A stretch of 64,000 nucleotides of DNA from Blepharisma japonicum (Eukaryota; Ciliophora; Heterotrichea; Heterotrichida; Blepharismidae): contig CATKHK010000038.1 of NCBI GenBank assembly GCA_949751835.1, forward strand, positions 1-64,000. The letters are read 5' to 3'. A program made the position numbers and the translations under genes. Within the stretch, counting starts at the first letter, position 1. The number at the start of each line of letters is the position of its first letter. Below the pieces are notes generated by a model. The model made no database searches and was not told the origin of the DNA. It saw only the letters and a list, made by a program, of their open reading frames with translations. Shown one piece after another: positions 33,133 through 43,237 of this stretch.

Positions 33133-34992
33133 TTAATGCTGGATTTCTGCCATAATTACTTGTAGTGAAACTAATGATTTTGTCAGATGAGGATGGTTTT
33201 TCTTTACGAGTTCAACGAAGTCAGTATATTTCATTAAAAATTTTGTATAAGTTCTCTTTAAGATATCTTTTTGTGTTTCTACCCCTGAAAACAGATTTTT
33301 GACAGCTTCTTCTATGATTTGAAAACCTTTCTTTCAATTCGCATTAAAATCGTGCAAAAAGAGATCGATATCCCCAGAAGATGGATTAGGAGTTTCTAAG
33401 AGTTTTACGAAAGATGGAAAGAGTTCTTTGATTTGCATATCTATGAAATTTTCCGTCATAGTAGTTAAGTCTGTTTCTAATTGTCCAAATTCTTGCGATA
33501 GAGTAACTTTCTGTTCATGAAATTCTTCCATCAAATAATCCAGATTATTTATGACAAAAACAGCTCTATTTTTTTCATCTCTAATATCTTTAGCTATTTT
33601 TTTCAATAATCCAAGGAACGATTGCCTGAACAAACTTAGCCTATGGATAAACATACTATCTTCTGGTGATATTTTATGCAAAGATGTAATAAATTGGGCA
33701 AATCTGCTTGTAACTGGATGATAAGTGATATCTGATGTATGGAGATAATTCGCTGTGTCCATTTCTCTCAAATTATTATCTAACAGCACTTGAAGTCTTG
33801 GCCACGTTATGATTCTAACTTTCTCAAAATAAGGATTCATAAAAAGCATTCCACGTTTTTCCATAGTTTGCTGGAAGACAGTATTTATTTTCAAAACCAA
33901 AAGTAAAGCAAGAGTATCGTAAGTTGTTCCAAATATTGTAGCTAAATTATCAATCAAATGTTGCTGAGTTTTTGAAAAAATTTCTCCGAAAACAGGCTCG
34001 TATTGATCAAATCTGACATAAAAAAATTCTAAAACAAATAAGAAGCAAAACGTGCAAGTGTCTACTAGGAGTCTACTTATACTTTGAAAAACTCTTTCAA
34101 TAAAAAATTTTTGATGAGTTTTTCTGGCTACATGGCAGATAATAGGATCAAGTGTTTCAATTTGGTCTAGAAGTTGATTTCTATCTTTTAGATCAAAGCC
34201 CTGAACATAGTTTATATCAGTCCCCATGCCTTGTCATGTTACAACATCATGCTTATCACAGTCATCTCTTATAAGTTTTTTAATGCTTGACATATACACT
34301 TTGAAGTGGTCCAAATATATTTGACTCATTATTTCTGTGTAGTTCATGCAGATCTCTACAAAAGTTTCTTGAGAATTTTCTCGTAAATATAGAAGCATGT
34401 CTTTGTAGCGGATTAATACAGTTTCTTGCATTAACTGGACATTTGTCTTTGGCTTTAATAGTGATTGAATGTGATTGATTAAGAATTGTCGGACTTTGTA
34501 TGCTGCTTTCATATTGAGTCGCTTTAGGTAAGGTCAAACCTCTTGCATTGATACAGCTGCAACTTCGTTACCTTCTATAATAATATTGCCCTGAGTTCTA
34601 AAAAACTTCATCTTCTCTCTCAGTTGATTTATATATACTAAAAATCCTTCATCTACATCCCGCTTGCATATATTATGAATTAAATCAGGTGTAAGTGTAA
34701 TTTGTTTCAAAAAGTTTCCTAGTTTATCTTCTAAATGTCTTCTATTTGAGAGCGAAACATTCATTGAAAGTGATTGATCTTGAAGCGTTTTAATTTCCAA
34801 GCCAACATTTTTCAAGTCTGACTGGAATTGAACTAGATGAGATTCGATATTTTTGATAATTTTATTTGAATCTCTCACTGTCATATAAAGCTCTGCTAAT
34901 TCTTCCTGACAAGTAGCCATATCTTGAAGACAATCACTTTCAACTACTTTGAGTTGCTCTTCTGTTTGCTCAGAATAATCACGTAAATCCAT
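33133..34992 (-). CDS. VPS52: VPS52 subunit of GARP/EARP, 619 aa
   Basis: The ATG chosen is 34992 (MDLRDYSEQTEEQL). Three TGA codons (34534, 34234, 33334) are Trp. The N-terminal coiled coil includes SLSNRRHLEDKLGNFLKQI with TPDLIHNICKRDVDEGF, which is the VPS52/SAC2 signature. The helical C-terminal half has YVQGFDLKDRNQLLDQI and TYDTLALLLVLKINT, also typical. VPS52 is shared by GARP (endosome-to-Golgi tethering) and EARP (recycling). Length is close to yeast (641 aa). Stop TAA 33133 lies only 31 bp from the end of the convergent guanylyl cyclase gene. Confidence 0.88.
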
Positions 34993-35306
34993 ATCAAATA
35001 ATACAAATTTTACTAATAATTTTTTTGCTTTAGTCAAAATCTGATTAATTAAATTTATAGAAAAACTGAAAGATCCTGAGATAAATTAAATAATCATTTT
35101 TAGAGTGCAGTAATAAATAGTAAAATTATTGAACTTCTTGTAATTCTTACTAGAATTATAATAATTACTGGAAATTTAATAGATTTTTTATAAAATCAAT
35201 TTATAAAACATTGATTAAAAGATTTTTAATACATTCAAAAATTTTAATTAATTTATGTCTGAATAAGCTAATTTTAGGAAACAATATAAATATATTTAAT
35301 GCAAAT
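34993..35306. other. AT-rich spacer, nothing recognised
   Basis: 314 bp between the ATG10 3' end and the VPS52 start on the same strand. It is almost pure A/T with no protein-like frame, repeat or RNA. Confidence 0.4.
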
Positions 35307-35717
35307 TTATTGAACATAAATGCTAAGTGGAAGAGATACACCAATCGCTTGCAAAGCAATACTTAATCAAGATATAAGAGTACCTGAAATATCAAGTAAT
35401 TCTTTAGACCTGCAAGGATGAAGTACATAAAAAGGCTGCCCTGTTGTTGGAAGCTCTTCAGGAGTGATAAATTCTTTGAACTCTTTTATTTGGTTCATTA
35501 CTTGATCAAATGTTAAGACTAGGTTTCGGCATCTAAAGTACATAACAGGGACTCGATATCCAATATGATAGTAAATAACAACTTCTCACTCAAAATTATT
35601 CTCCGCCAAAAAGTATAATTTAAGGAATGGGTAGCATCGCATTATTTGAAGACCTGGGTATTGCAAAGCTTTCTCCACAAGTTCATCTGCTTGCTTATCA
35701 AAATCTATATTATCCAT
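35307..35717 (-). CDS. ATG10: ATG10-like E2 enzyme for ATG12, 136 aa
   Basis: The frame is visible only with UGA=Trp. It holds the ATG10/ATG3-fold core: EVVIYYHIGYRVPVMYFRCR, then GQPFYVLHPCRSKELL with the catalytic Cys in H-P-C, then a tail SWLSIALQAIGVSLPLSIY like the C-terminal helix and LPL strand of ATG10. ATG10 accepts ATG12 from ATG7 and passes it to ATG5 in autophagosome formation. TGA encodes Trp at NNFEW and at the conserved SWLS. It is short (136 aa, near yeast's 167). ATG 35717, TAA 35307. It is head-to-head with the PhnW gene. Confidence 0.85.
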
Positions 35718-36097
35718 TGTTATAATTAATTTCATAACTTTTAAAATTTTTTTGCTGAGATATTAAAGAGTCCTAATAAATAAGGTTGGAGTCTTGTTTC
35801 TCTTAATTAACGAAATTAATAAAATATTTTATTGCTAAGCCCTTTAATTTTGCAGCCCTATATCGATCTTTTATAATTTTATGTTTTGATTACTTATTAT
35901 TGAGTGTCTTTATTTTGCTAATAATGATGGCATCCTCAGCTTATATACTCTTATTTAAAGAAATTGAGAACAGTTATTACTTTATTTATCTACTCAGTAT
36001 TAAAAAAATTTAGCCACCTTGTATATTTAAATCTTAATCTAATTTTAAAAAAAAAATAACTTAACTTGAAAAGTAAAATGATAACTTATTATAAAAA
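35718..36097. promoter_or_regulatory. Divergent spacer (ATG10 / PhnW)
   Basis: 380 bp of AT-rich DNA between two divergent starts; it must contain both promoters. An A-run (about 36048-36057) lies shortly before the PhnW ATG. No gene or repeat is seen. Confidence 0.3.
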
Positions 36098-37291
36098 ATG
36101 TTCAGAAGAGCGGCTAATCTTTACCGATTATTTGGTGTTACTCACAAGCCACAAGTTAAGCTTTTTACTCCTGGCCCACTTAATACTTCCACAACTGTAA
36201 AAGAAGCCATGATGTATGACTTTGGTTCACGTGATCCTGACTTTGGCAAAATTGTGGAAGATATTAAAGTTAGACTCTTGAAAACTGCTGACGCTAAGCC
36301 TGAAGATTATGCAGCTGTTTTAGTGCAAGGAAGTGGTACCTTTGCTGTTGAAGCATGTTTAGGAACCTGCTTCCCACGCCTTGATCGAGGTGATAAATCA
36401 AAACGTATGCTAATCATTGCTAATGGTGCATATGGTGAAAGACAAGTAAAAATTTGTGAAGTGCTTGGAATTCCACATATTGTACTTAGGTACGCAGACT
36501 CTGAAATAGTTAATCCTAAAGATGTTAAAAGGCAACTTATTGAGCATCATCAAATTTCTCATGTATCAGTAGTCCATTCAGAAACCACCACTGGAATTCT
36601 CAACCCTTGCTTGGAAATTGGGAAAGTCGTCCATGAACACAATCCTGAATTGATATACATTGTTGATGGAATGAGTAGCTTTGGAGCTGTTCACCTTGAT
36701 TTATATGAAGCTCATGTCAACTATCTTATTAGTTCTTCTAACAAAATGATCCAAGGAATTCCAGGCTTTGCCTTTGTAATTGCTAAGCTTAGAAATTTAA
36801 TGCAATGCCAAGGACATTCACGATCACTAGGTTTAGATCTCTATGAGCAATGGGACTACCAACTAAGCAACCCAGGGCAATTCAGATTTACACCTCCAAC
36901 TCATGTGATGGCAGCATTCCATCAAGCCTTGGTAGAGCACGAAGCAGAAGGAGGAGTAAAGGCTAGAGGTGAAAGATATAGAAATAACCAAAGAATCTTA
37001 AGTGAAGAAATGAGAAAGCTTGGATTTAAGCTATATGTAGAACCAGAAAACCAAGGGCTTTGCATTACAACCTTCATGCAGCCATTACATCCTAAGTTCA
37101 ATTTCAAAGTTTTATATGACTATTTGGCTGAAAGAAATATTGTTATTTATCCTGGAAAACTAAGTAAAGCACCTTCATTTAGGCTAGGGAATATTGGAGA
37201 ACTTTATGCTGATGATATGTATGAATGCATCAATAAACTTAAGGAAGGGTTTCAATATATGGGTGTGCCGTTACCTTTAGAAGAAGATTAA
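36098..37291 (+). CDS. 2-aminoethylphosphonate:pyruvate transaminase (PhnW type), 397 aa
   Basis: Full-length class V aminotransferase with the PhnW signatures: LFTPGPLNTSTTVKEAM, YDFGSRDPDFG, VLVQGSGTFAVEACLGT, HSETTTGILNP, VDGMSSFGAVHLD, and the PLP Lys in SSSNKMIQGIPGFAFV. It moves the amino group of 2-aminoethylphosphonate to pyruvate, giving phosphonoacetaldehyde and alanine. Ciliates are known for aminoethylphosphonate-containing lipids, so turnover of those is a reasonable role. A basic N-terminus MFRRAANLYRLFG before the domain suggests mitochondrial import. Serine-glyoxylate/alanine-glyoxylate transaminases are relatives but fit less well. No TGA or intron. Confidence 0.88.
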   Translation: MFRRAANLYRLFGVTHKPQVKLFTPGPLNTSTTVKEAMMYDFGSRDPDFGKIVEDIKVRLLKTADAKPEDYAAVLVQGSGTFAVEACLGTCFPRLDRGDKSKRMLIIANGAYGERQVKICEVLGIPHIVLRYADSEIVNPKDVKRQLIEHHQISHVSVVHSETTTGILNPCLEIGKVVHEHNPELIYIVDGMSSFGAVHLDLYEAHVNYLISSSNKMIQGIPGFAFVIAKLRNLMQCQGHSRSLGLDLYEQWDYQLSNPGQFRFTPPTHVMAAFHQALVEHEAEGGVKARGERYRNNQRILSEEMRKLGFKLYVEPENQGLCITTFMQPLHPKFNFKVLYDYLAERNIVIYPGKLSKAPSFRLGNIGELYADDMYECINKLKEGFQYMGVPLPLEED

Positions 37292-37492
37292 TTTAAATAT
37301 ATAGCTTTATTCGCTATTCTGTTTTGATAATAATAAGGTAGTATATATTTAAAAGCATCTCTAAGTCAAAGCAAAATACTAAGCATCATAGATTAAAAAT
37401 CAAGCTCATGCTAGTTTATTTAAATTGATTTGCCCCAAAATTAGAATATAATTATTATGCTTAATGCATACTATTACCTTATTGATGTAAGA

Positions 37493-38281
37493 TTACATAT
37501 CCCGAATTAAGGAAAATGGTCCTTGTAGATCTTTAAAGAGATCTGTAGGCGTTCTTCTATTATTTCTGCCTTGTTCAACACCTTTTTTCTCTCCAAGGTT
37601 GCTTTCATCAGAATCAACGACGCTTCCAATGTGTTTGACCTGAAATCCAACCTGAGCTTGAGGGAAATGTCTTTCTTTTAAAGACTGATCATGAGTGTTG
37701 TTGGTGGTTGAACTTACATCAAAAGGGTTAAACTTAATCAGCTGCTTTGCTTGTGGAGATGGCATTGCAGTTCTCCACAGCTCTTTCGCTGACTTTCTTT
37801 CTTCTTTACTGTTCGATTCATTTTCATTCGCATGACTTTTGCCATTACTTGATTTAATAGATGCATTTGAGGCTTGAGCTCCAATCATTTCCTCATCAAC
37901 CTCTGGGATTTCTAATGGTTTTACTCTTTTAAGCCGAAGTTTGTCGTCAGGGACAATCCCAAGCTGTTTTAAAGTGGCTGTAGGATCCAAGACTTCTAAT
38001 TGTCCTTTGTGTATAGAATATTCGGAAATATCAATATCGGGTCGTAGCTTTGAAATTTGGTCTTTGAGATCATATATCGGCACTTCATGTCGATACCTCA
38101 AAGAAAGTTCAAAGCGTGGACTTTTACAGGAAACTTTCAAGACTTTGTTTGGTTCCTGGACTTCGGAAGAAATTTTAATATCTTTTACAGCTGTGGAAGG
38201 GGTTGTGTTGGAGACTGGGCGAGGTGTATCAGGTTTGTGAGGCTTGGAATTTTTTGAGGCGTTTCCAAAGCAAGCTCCCAT
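37493..38281 (-). CDS. Myristoylated ubiquitin-like-domain protein, 262 aa
   Basis: MGACFGNASK is a strong N-myristoylation site with a palmitoylatable Cys4. Residues about 47-122 have a ubiquitin-like beta-grasp pattern (KVLKVSCKSPRFELSL, DLKDQISKLRP, YSIHKGQLEVLDPTATLKQL, GIVPDDKLRLKRV). The remainder is hydrophilic and Ser/Asn-rich, without known motifs apart from a C-terminal RTPTDLFKDLQGPFSLI helix. Inference: a membrane-anchored adaptor that uses a UBL for docking. No TGA or intron; ends TAA. Confidence 0.78.
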   Translation of the reverse strand: MGACFGNASKNSKPHKPDTPRPVSNTTPSTAVKDIKISSEVQEPNKVLKVSCKSPRFELSLRYRHEVPIYDLKDQISKLRPDIDISEYSIHKGQLEVLDPTATLKQLGIVPDDKLRLKRVKPLEIPEVDEEMIGAQASNASIKSSNGKSHANENESNSKEERKSAKELWRTAMPSPQAKQLIKFNPFDVSSTTNNTHDQSLKERHFPQAQVGFQVKHIGSVVDSDESNLGEKKGVEQGRNNRRTPTDLFKDLQGPFSLIRDM

Positions 38282-38861
38282 ATAATATTTATAAAAAAAT
38301 AGAATAAAGTCAGTAATATATTATTATGGTTTGAAAGGAAAGAGACGAAATTAAGCTGGTTATTGAAAATATATAGTGTAGTTGGAGATGATGAAACGGA
38401 TAAGCCAACCATTTTTTCATTTCCAGCATCAATCAAAAGCTTAAGTGATGAAAACGGTAAGAGTGAAAAATATTTGTAAATTAGCTAAATTAAGAATTGT
38501 CTAATTGAAATTATTATGATCTGATTATGAAATCTATTCATAACAAAATTAAAATATGTGATTAATCAAAATAAAAAAATTACAGACGTTTTAAGACTCA
38601 TATTAGTTTTTATAAATTAATATTAAATCCAATGTTAAAGGGCTTCAAATTAAAAAAATATCAAAATTTACTTCTATTATAATTAAAATGTACTCTAAAA
38701 GTAAATAAATTTATTAATCACTTATTTAATTCTTATAAAATATGTTTTATACTCTAAAGCATATTCGATAAGCTAATTTAATGCTAAATATAGAAAATTA
38801 GAAACGCCTATCCTTTTATCTTTTAAGAAAATAAAACGAAATTCTTTTAAAGCCAATTATG
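38282..38861. other. Spacer with a 59-codon unexplained frame
   Basis: 580 bp between the ubiquitin-like gene start and the 14-3-3 3' end. On the plus strand, 38303-38479 is open without an ATG and its second half is less AT-rich and protein-like (VVGDDETDKPTIFSFPASIK). No 15-16 nt intron supplies a start, so it is not called. The rest is A/T spacer. Confidence 0.3.
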
Positions 38862-39602
38862 TTAGTTTTCTTGCTCACCAGATGTCCATAAGGTGATATT
38901 ATCTCTAAGAAGCTGCAAAATCAAAGTTGAGTCCTTATAACTTTCTTCTGAAATATTGTCTAGCTCTGGTATAGCTTCATCAAATGCTGCTTTGGCCATT
39001 TCACAAGCTCTGTCGTTTTCTTTCTTGATTTCATAGTTGAAGACTGAAAAATTCAAAGCAAGTCCAAGTCTTGTAGGATGTGTAGGTGGGAGTTCATTTT
39101 TCGCAATATCGAAAGCCGCCTGATAGCTTTCACCAGCCTTAGTAGCAGTTTGACTTTGAGCTGCAGCTTGTTCTAGCTCTGCCATATAGCGGTAATAGTC
39201 GCCTTTCATTTTGAGGTAAAAGACTCTTGATTCAGAATTGCCGACTTTGGGAATTAAATCAGTGTCAATCACATTCAAAATGTCGTCACAATGCCTTCTC
39301 AACTCAGACTCCACATCAGATTTGTACTGGCCAGCTGATGTTTTGTGGGCAGAGTTGCCTCTTCTTTCTTCTTTTTGCTCAATTGAGTTAAGAACTCTCC
39401 ATGATGTTCGGCGGGCGCCAACCACATTTTTATATGCGACTGAAAGGATGTTACGTTCTTCAACTGAGAGATCTTGGCTAGACTTCTTAACGAAAGCTTT
39501 GACATAGGCTACCATTTCTTCATAACGTTCTGATTGTTCAGCTAGACGAGCAAGATAAATAAGCTCATCACGTTCCAAAGCTTCAGGCCTATCGATATTC
39601 AT
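38862..39602 (-). CDS. 14-3-3 protein, 246 aa
   Basis: Complete nine-helix 14-3-3 chain: [20 protein letters not shown], the signature around [38 protein letters not shown] and the groove helix [21 protein letters not shown]. The Lys, Arg and Tyr of the phosphopeptide pocket are present ([22 protein letters not shown]). 14-3-3 dimers bind phosphoserine or phosphothreonine motifs on many signalling proteins. Length is standard for the family. Starts ATG 39602, ends TAA. No intron or TGA. Confidence 0.97.
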   Translation of the reverse strand: MNIDRPEALERDELIYLARLAEQSERYEEMVAYVKAFVKKSSQDLSVEERNILSVAYKNVVGARRTSWRVLNSIEQKEERRGNSAHKTSAGQYKSDVESELRRHCDDILNVIDTDLIPKVGNSESRVFYLKMKGDYYRYMAELEQAAAQSQTATKAGESYQAAFDIAKNELPPTHPTRLGLALNFSVFNYEIKKENDRACEMAKAAFDEAIPELDNISEESYKDSTLILQLLRDNITLWTSGEQEN

Positions 39603-40129
39603 AATAATTATTATGGCACAACCGCACTTATTAATTAAAAATCCCTTTTCCCAAAGTTAGAATTTCCTTAACCCAAGCAGAGAATTTATTTATGATTCTT
39701 GCTTATTTTCTAATGAAAAGCTCTGAAGCAAAAAATTAAAATAAACTCAAATGCTCACTTATTTGGAACGAGAGGATGGAATAAATAGAGATTTGATATC
39801 ATTCTTTTGATATATATTTAATATATCAAATATAAACTATCTATTATAAAGACATCTCTGTTCGGAGTTATATATCTTTATTTCAATCAATTTTAAAACT
39901 TAAGTCAAATATTTTTCTTCATCATTAGCTATTAATAAGTCTGTTAAGGCATCAATCTTTATTAGATTGTATACTGGGCATATACATTCATAATCCTCTA
40001 ATATTTGAATACTTAGAATTTAGCAGGCATTGGGTATTTGAATGCTAATTTTCAATAATAAACAAGATAATTTAAGTATATATTGAAAGATGCATTTATA
40101 ATTTAATTCTAATTGCAAATTAAATTTCT
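39603..40129. other. AT-rich spacer with short inverted repeat
   Basis: 527 bp between same-strand genes. GATATATATTTAATATATC (about 39807-39825) is a near-perfect palindrome in A/T DNA. A 32-codon frame from ATG 39751 (MLTYLEREDGINRD) is open if UGA=Trp but decays into A/T-type residues. No gene is called. Confidence 0.3.
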
Positions 40130-40825
40130 TTAAAAGTTGTTATTATTCATCCTATTGATTCTTGTAGGACTTAAATTATCTGTATCCATCCTGTCTCTTT
40201 CAAAGCTCATCTTGAAGTCACCGACACTTTCAGTCTGTCTAAGCCTGTCCTCGTAATTTCTATTCTTTCGATACTTAATCCTTTTGTATTGAAGGTGAAC
40301 ATTTGGATTTTCATACACTTCAGTAGCAGCTCTTCTGTCCTTTCTTCTTATCATATCTCCTCCATCATGATCATTTGAGATATTTTCAAAAATTGGAAGA
40401 TCTGCATTGTTGCTCACATATGGGCTTTCTTCCAGCCTTTCCATTGCTTCTGGGACTGTGTTAGGATCAATATTAAAAAATATAGGAGGACGCATTGGTT
40501 CTTCGTCGTGAGTGTTTTTTCTCGATTCATTTTTTTCAAGCATCGACAAAAACGAAAACCCAAGCATGTTGTTTGGCATTATATGAAGTAAAGGACTATC
40601 TTCGGATGAGCTGTTTGAATTTGTACTAAGTTCTTTTTGAGGCTGGGGTAGCATTTCAGTTTTCAGTGATCCACGCCTTTGGCTGTTAATTAAATCGCAA
40701 AATCCTCCGTATGAGGGAACTTGAGGGGTAGAATAGCGTGGATATTTTTGAGTAATCGAGCTTTTTTCATATCATGGTTGCTCTGCCTCAGATAGATCAA
40801 TTTTTGAAATTTGTTTGTCACTCAT
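40130..40825 (-). CDS. Uncharacterised hydrophilic protein, 231 aa
   Basis: The start ATG 40825 gives MSDKQISKIDLSEAEQPWYE, where Trp is TGA. The frame runs to TAA 40130. It is rich in Asn, Ser, Arg and Pro, with a few more ordered patches (TPQVPSYGGFCDLINSQRRG; PPIFFNIDPNTVPEAMERLE) and a basic C-terminal third (QYKRIKYRKNRNYEDRL). There are no membrane segments or known domains. It reads like an intrinsically disordered regulatory protein with several possible phosphosites. Not recognised. Confidence 0.72.
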
Positions 40826-41495
40826 TAGATTTTATATTTAATATGCAAAAAAAAGAATTAATTAGAAAATAATCAGCTCTAAAAGATTTTTAAATCTACT
40901 CACAAACGCAAATATTTTATTAGCCAATAATATTAATCTAGATCAGACATTTTTTACATAAAATTGAACGTTCGCCAACTTTAAAATTTATATTTCATCT
41001 GATAAGCTTGAAAACTCTAATTTAGGGAAGCATTCATAATTATTCTCACATGGAGAAAGTAAAATAAATTTGCATTTTTTCAAGCATTATTATTTGTGGA
41101 AAACTTCAGAATACACATAAAAAAAAATTCGATAATTGGAACTAAAAAATAAATAAATTAATATTTAAGTTCAGAATAAAGATATTATTTGAAGTTGATA
41201 ATAGTTTGAAATGTATTAAAATTAAAGCAACATAAAATTCTTGATTTTTAATTAAATTATATAAGAGAGTGAGTATAAATAAAACTGAATGCATATTTAT
41301 AAATAAACAAAATGTGCAATATTTATTAAATTTTAAAATTCATAAATTTATTATCTTCATTTTTAAAAGATATATTAATGCAAAGACATTTCACAGCAGA
41401 TATAAAATTCTAAAGACCACTTCTCTTAAATATTTTTGTCATTAGCTCTTCTTTAAAAGAAGGGGGTTATTTTAGCTTATAATTTTAAAATCAAA
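40826..41495. promoter_or_regulatory. Divergent spacer (unknown gene / TEBP-alpha)
   Basis: 670 bp separating head-to-head genes. It is strongly AT-rich with no protein-like frame. CTTCTTTAAAAGAAG near 41450 is a perfect 15-bp palindrome about 45 bp before the telomere-protein ATG and could be a factor site or chance. Confidence 0.3.
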
Positions 41496-43223
41496 ATGCA
41501 GGTTTCAGACCTATCGGCAGGTTATAAAGAAGACAGGCTAAGCATTACTATTGATCAAAAAGCTAAAATCAATGAATTTGTACTAAGAGTGACAGTTAGT
41601 GATGCAACCGGGAAAATCAACATTATTTTTGAAGGCCAAGAGCTTGTGAACATCTTTGACAAAGTCCGTCCAGGAACCAAACTTCGCTTAAACTATTTCA
41701 TTGTAAGTGGAGATTTTCACAACTTCAGCAAATATTTTCCATCAGTGGTGCCAATGCAAAACACATTAACATACGGTACTAACTCCAAATTTTTCATTCA
41801 CATACTTATCCCAACAATGCCAGAGTTAACATTAACTCATAACAACACTTCGATATCAATATTTCCGGATACTCAACTTGAGTCAATAAATCTATCAAAA
41901 CTCTATCAGCCACAACAACAGAATCCATCTCTCCCGCAAAAACTTTTGGGCCCAAATATGGAAAAATTTTCTTCTCTAAAATTCATTAGAGATAACATTC
42001 ATGAAAACTCAAAGCTCTTCGCGTCTTGCTATGCTTTAATTGTTGACAGTTCCAGCTCATACCAATACTCAGAATCCACTGAGTACTTATCAACCCTTAA
42101 AGTCACCGATCCATCTATTTTTCCAAATGTCGCAAGCATTTCGATTTTCCATGAAGATCCAAAGATATTGCCAAAAATAGTAGGATTTGGGGACGTTGTT
42201 AGGCTTGAACAGTTCATATTTAAAACTCATAGGGACAGTTTAAATGGAAAATTAACTTTTTCAGACAAAAATTCAAAATTTTATCTGTTCTCATTGATAG
42301 ATAATAGCCAAATTCCGTATTCCAGCTTTAGAGGAAATTTCGAGCCGGTATCTGAAGTTGTAAACTCTTTACAAGCAATTAGAAGTTGGGGGAAAATAAC
42401 ACTTACAAATAGAGTTCCAATGCTAGCTAATAGCACAAAATTTTTAAGGGAATTAAAGCCAAAAGACCAAAGTGACGTTTTATTGAGAGTTTTTGGGGTT
42501 TTTAACATGGGAATAAATGGAGATGACCCACAAGCCATAGTTGGGTATGATCAAGATTCGATCTGCCAAATTATCGTTCCTAGAGAAAAAGAAAAGCTTT
42601 TAAAGCAAATTCAGCCCAGAGATATTATTCGAGTCAAAGATCTAATTTATGAAAACGGAAGATTCTTCTTAGGTAAATCATCTGATATTTTAAGAATTTA
42701 CGAATTTATGAATCTTTGGTATATACCTCTAGAAACCTCCAAAGAGAAAGAACTTCATAATCTAGCTGAAATTTATCTTCCACAAAGGTCAATGGCAATA
42801 AAGACTGAAATTTCTGCCTCTATAAAATCTTCTTTATTAGTAAAAGATTACCAAAGTTTATCACGGATGTCTCTTAACGAAACTTGTAAAATTGAGGGGT
42901 TTGGAGTTAGAATTGTGCCTGAAGAAATGAATAGATTTTTCTGTTTGAACTGTGAAGTATCAAAACCCTCTGAAATATGTCAATGTGGATGCATTACTTT
43001 AATCACTTCAGATATATTTATTTACTTATGAGATGGATTGCATGATGAAGGCATTGTTAAAACAGTGCTGACAAAAGAAAATTATCAATACTTTGTACAG
43101 AATTTAACCTGGCACCAATTTAAATCAGCTGTTATAGGTTTCGAAGGGCTTTTAGAGCTTGGGATTAAAGTTACAAATGCTGGCTATGAAATTATGGAAA
43201 CATCTTTAACTTTTAGTAAATAA
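41496..43223 (+). CDS. Telomere end-binding protein alpha / POT1-like, 575 aa
   Basis: Several OB-folds are visible. The one at about 155-285 (SKLFASCYALIVDSSSSYQ, LSTLKVTDPSIF, ASISIFHEDPKILPKIVGFG, DVVRLEQFIFKTHRDSLNGK) tracks Oxytricha TEBP-alpha and POT1: the VDPS strand, a GDIIRVHR-like turn and a following helix EVVNSLQAIRSWGK. TEBP-alpha/POT1 coats the 3' G-strand overhang of telomeres. An extra N-terminal OB-like region (about 1-110) and a Cys pair set (CLNC, CQCGC near 485-500) resembling a zinc ribbon, as in RPA1, are also present, so an RPA1-type protein is the alternative. One TGA (43029) is Trp. Ends TAA. Confidence 0.75.
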
Positions 43224-43237
43224 TTATAGGTTTAGTT

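Noticed and set aside
38185-38436. Minus-strand frame upstream of the ubiquitin-like gene
   Set aside because: No ATG, overlaps the start of the real gene in another frame, and no intron joins them.
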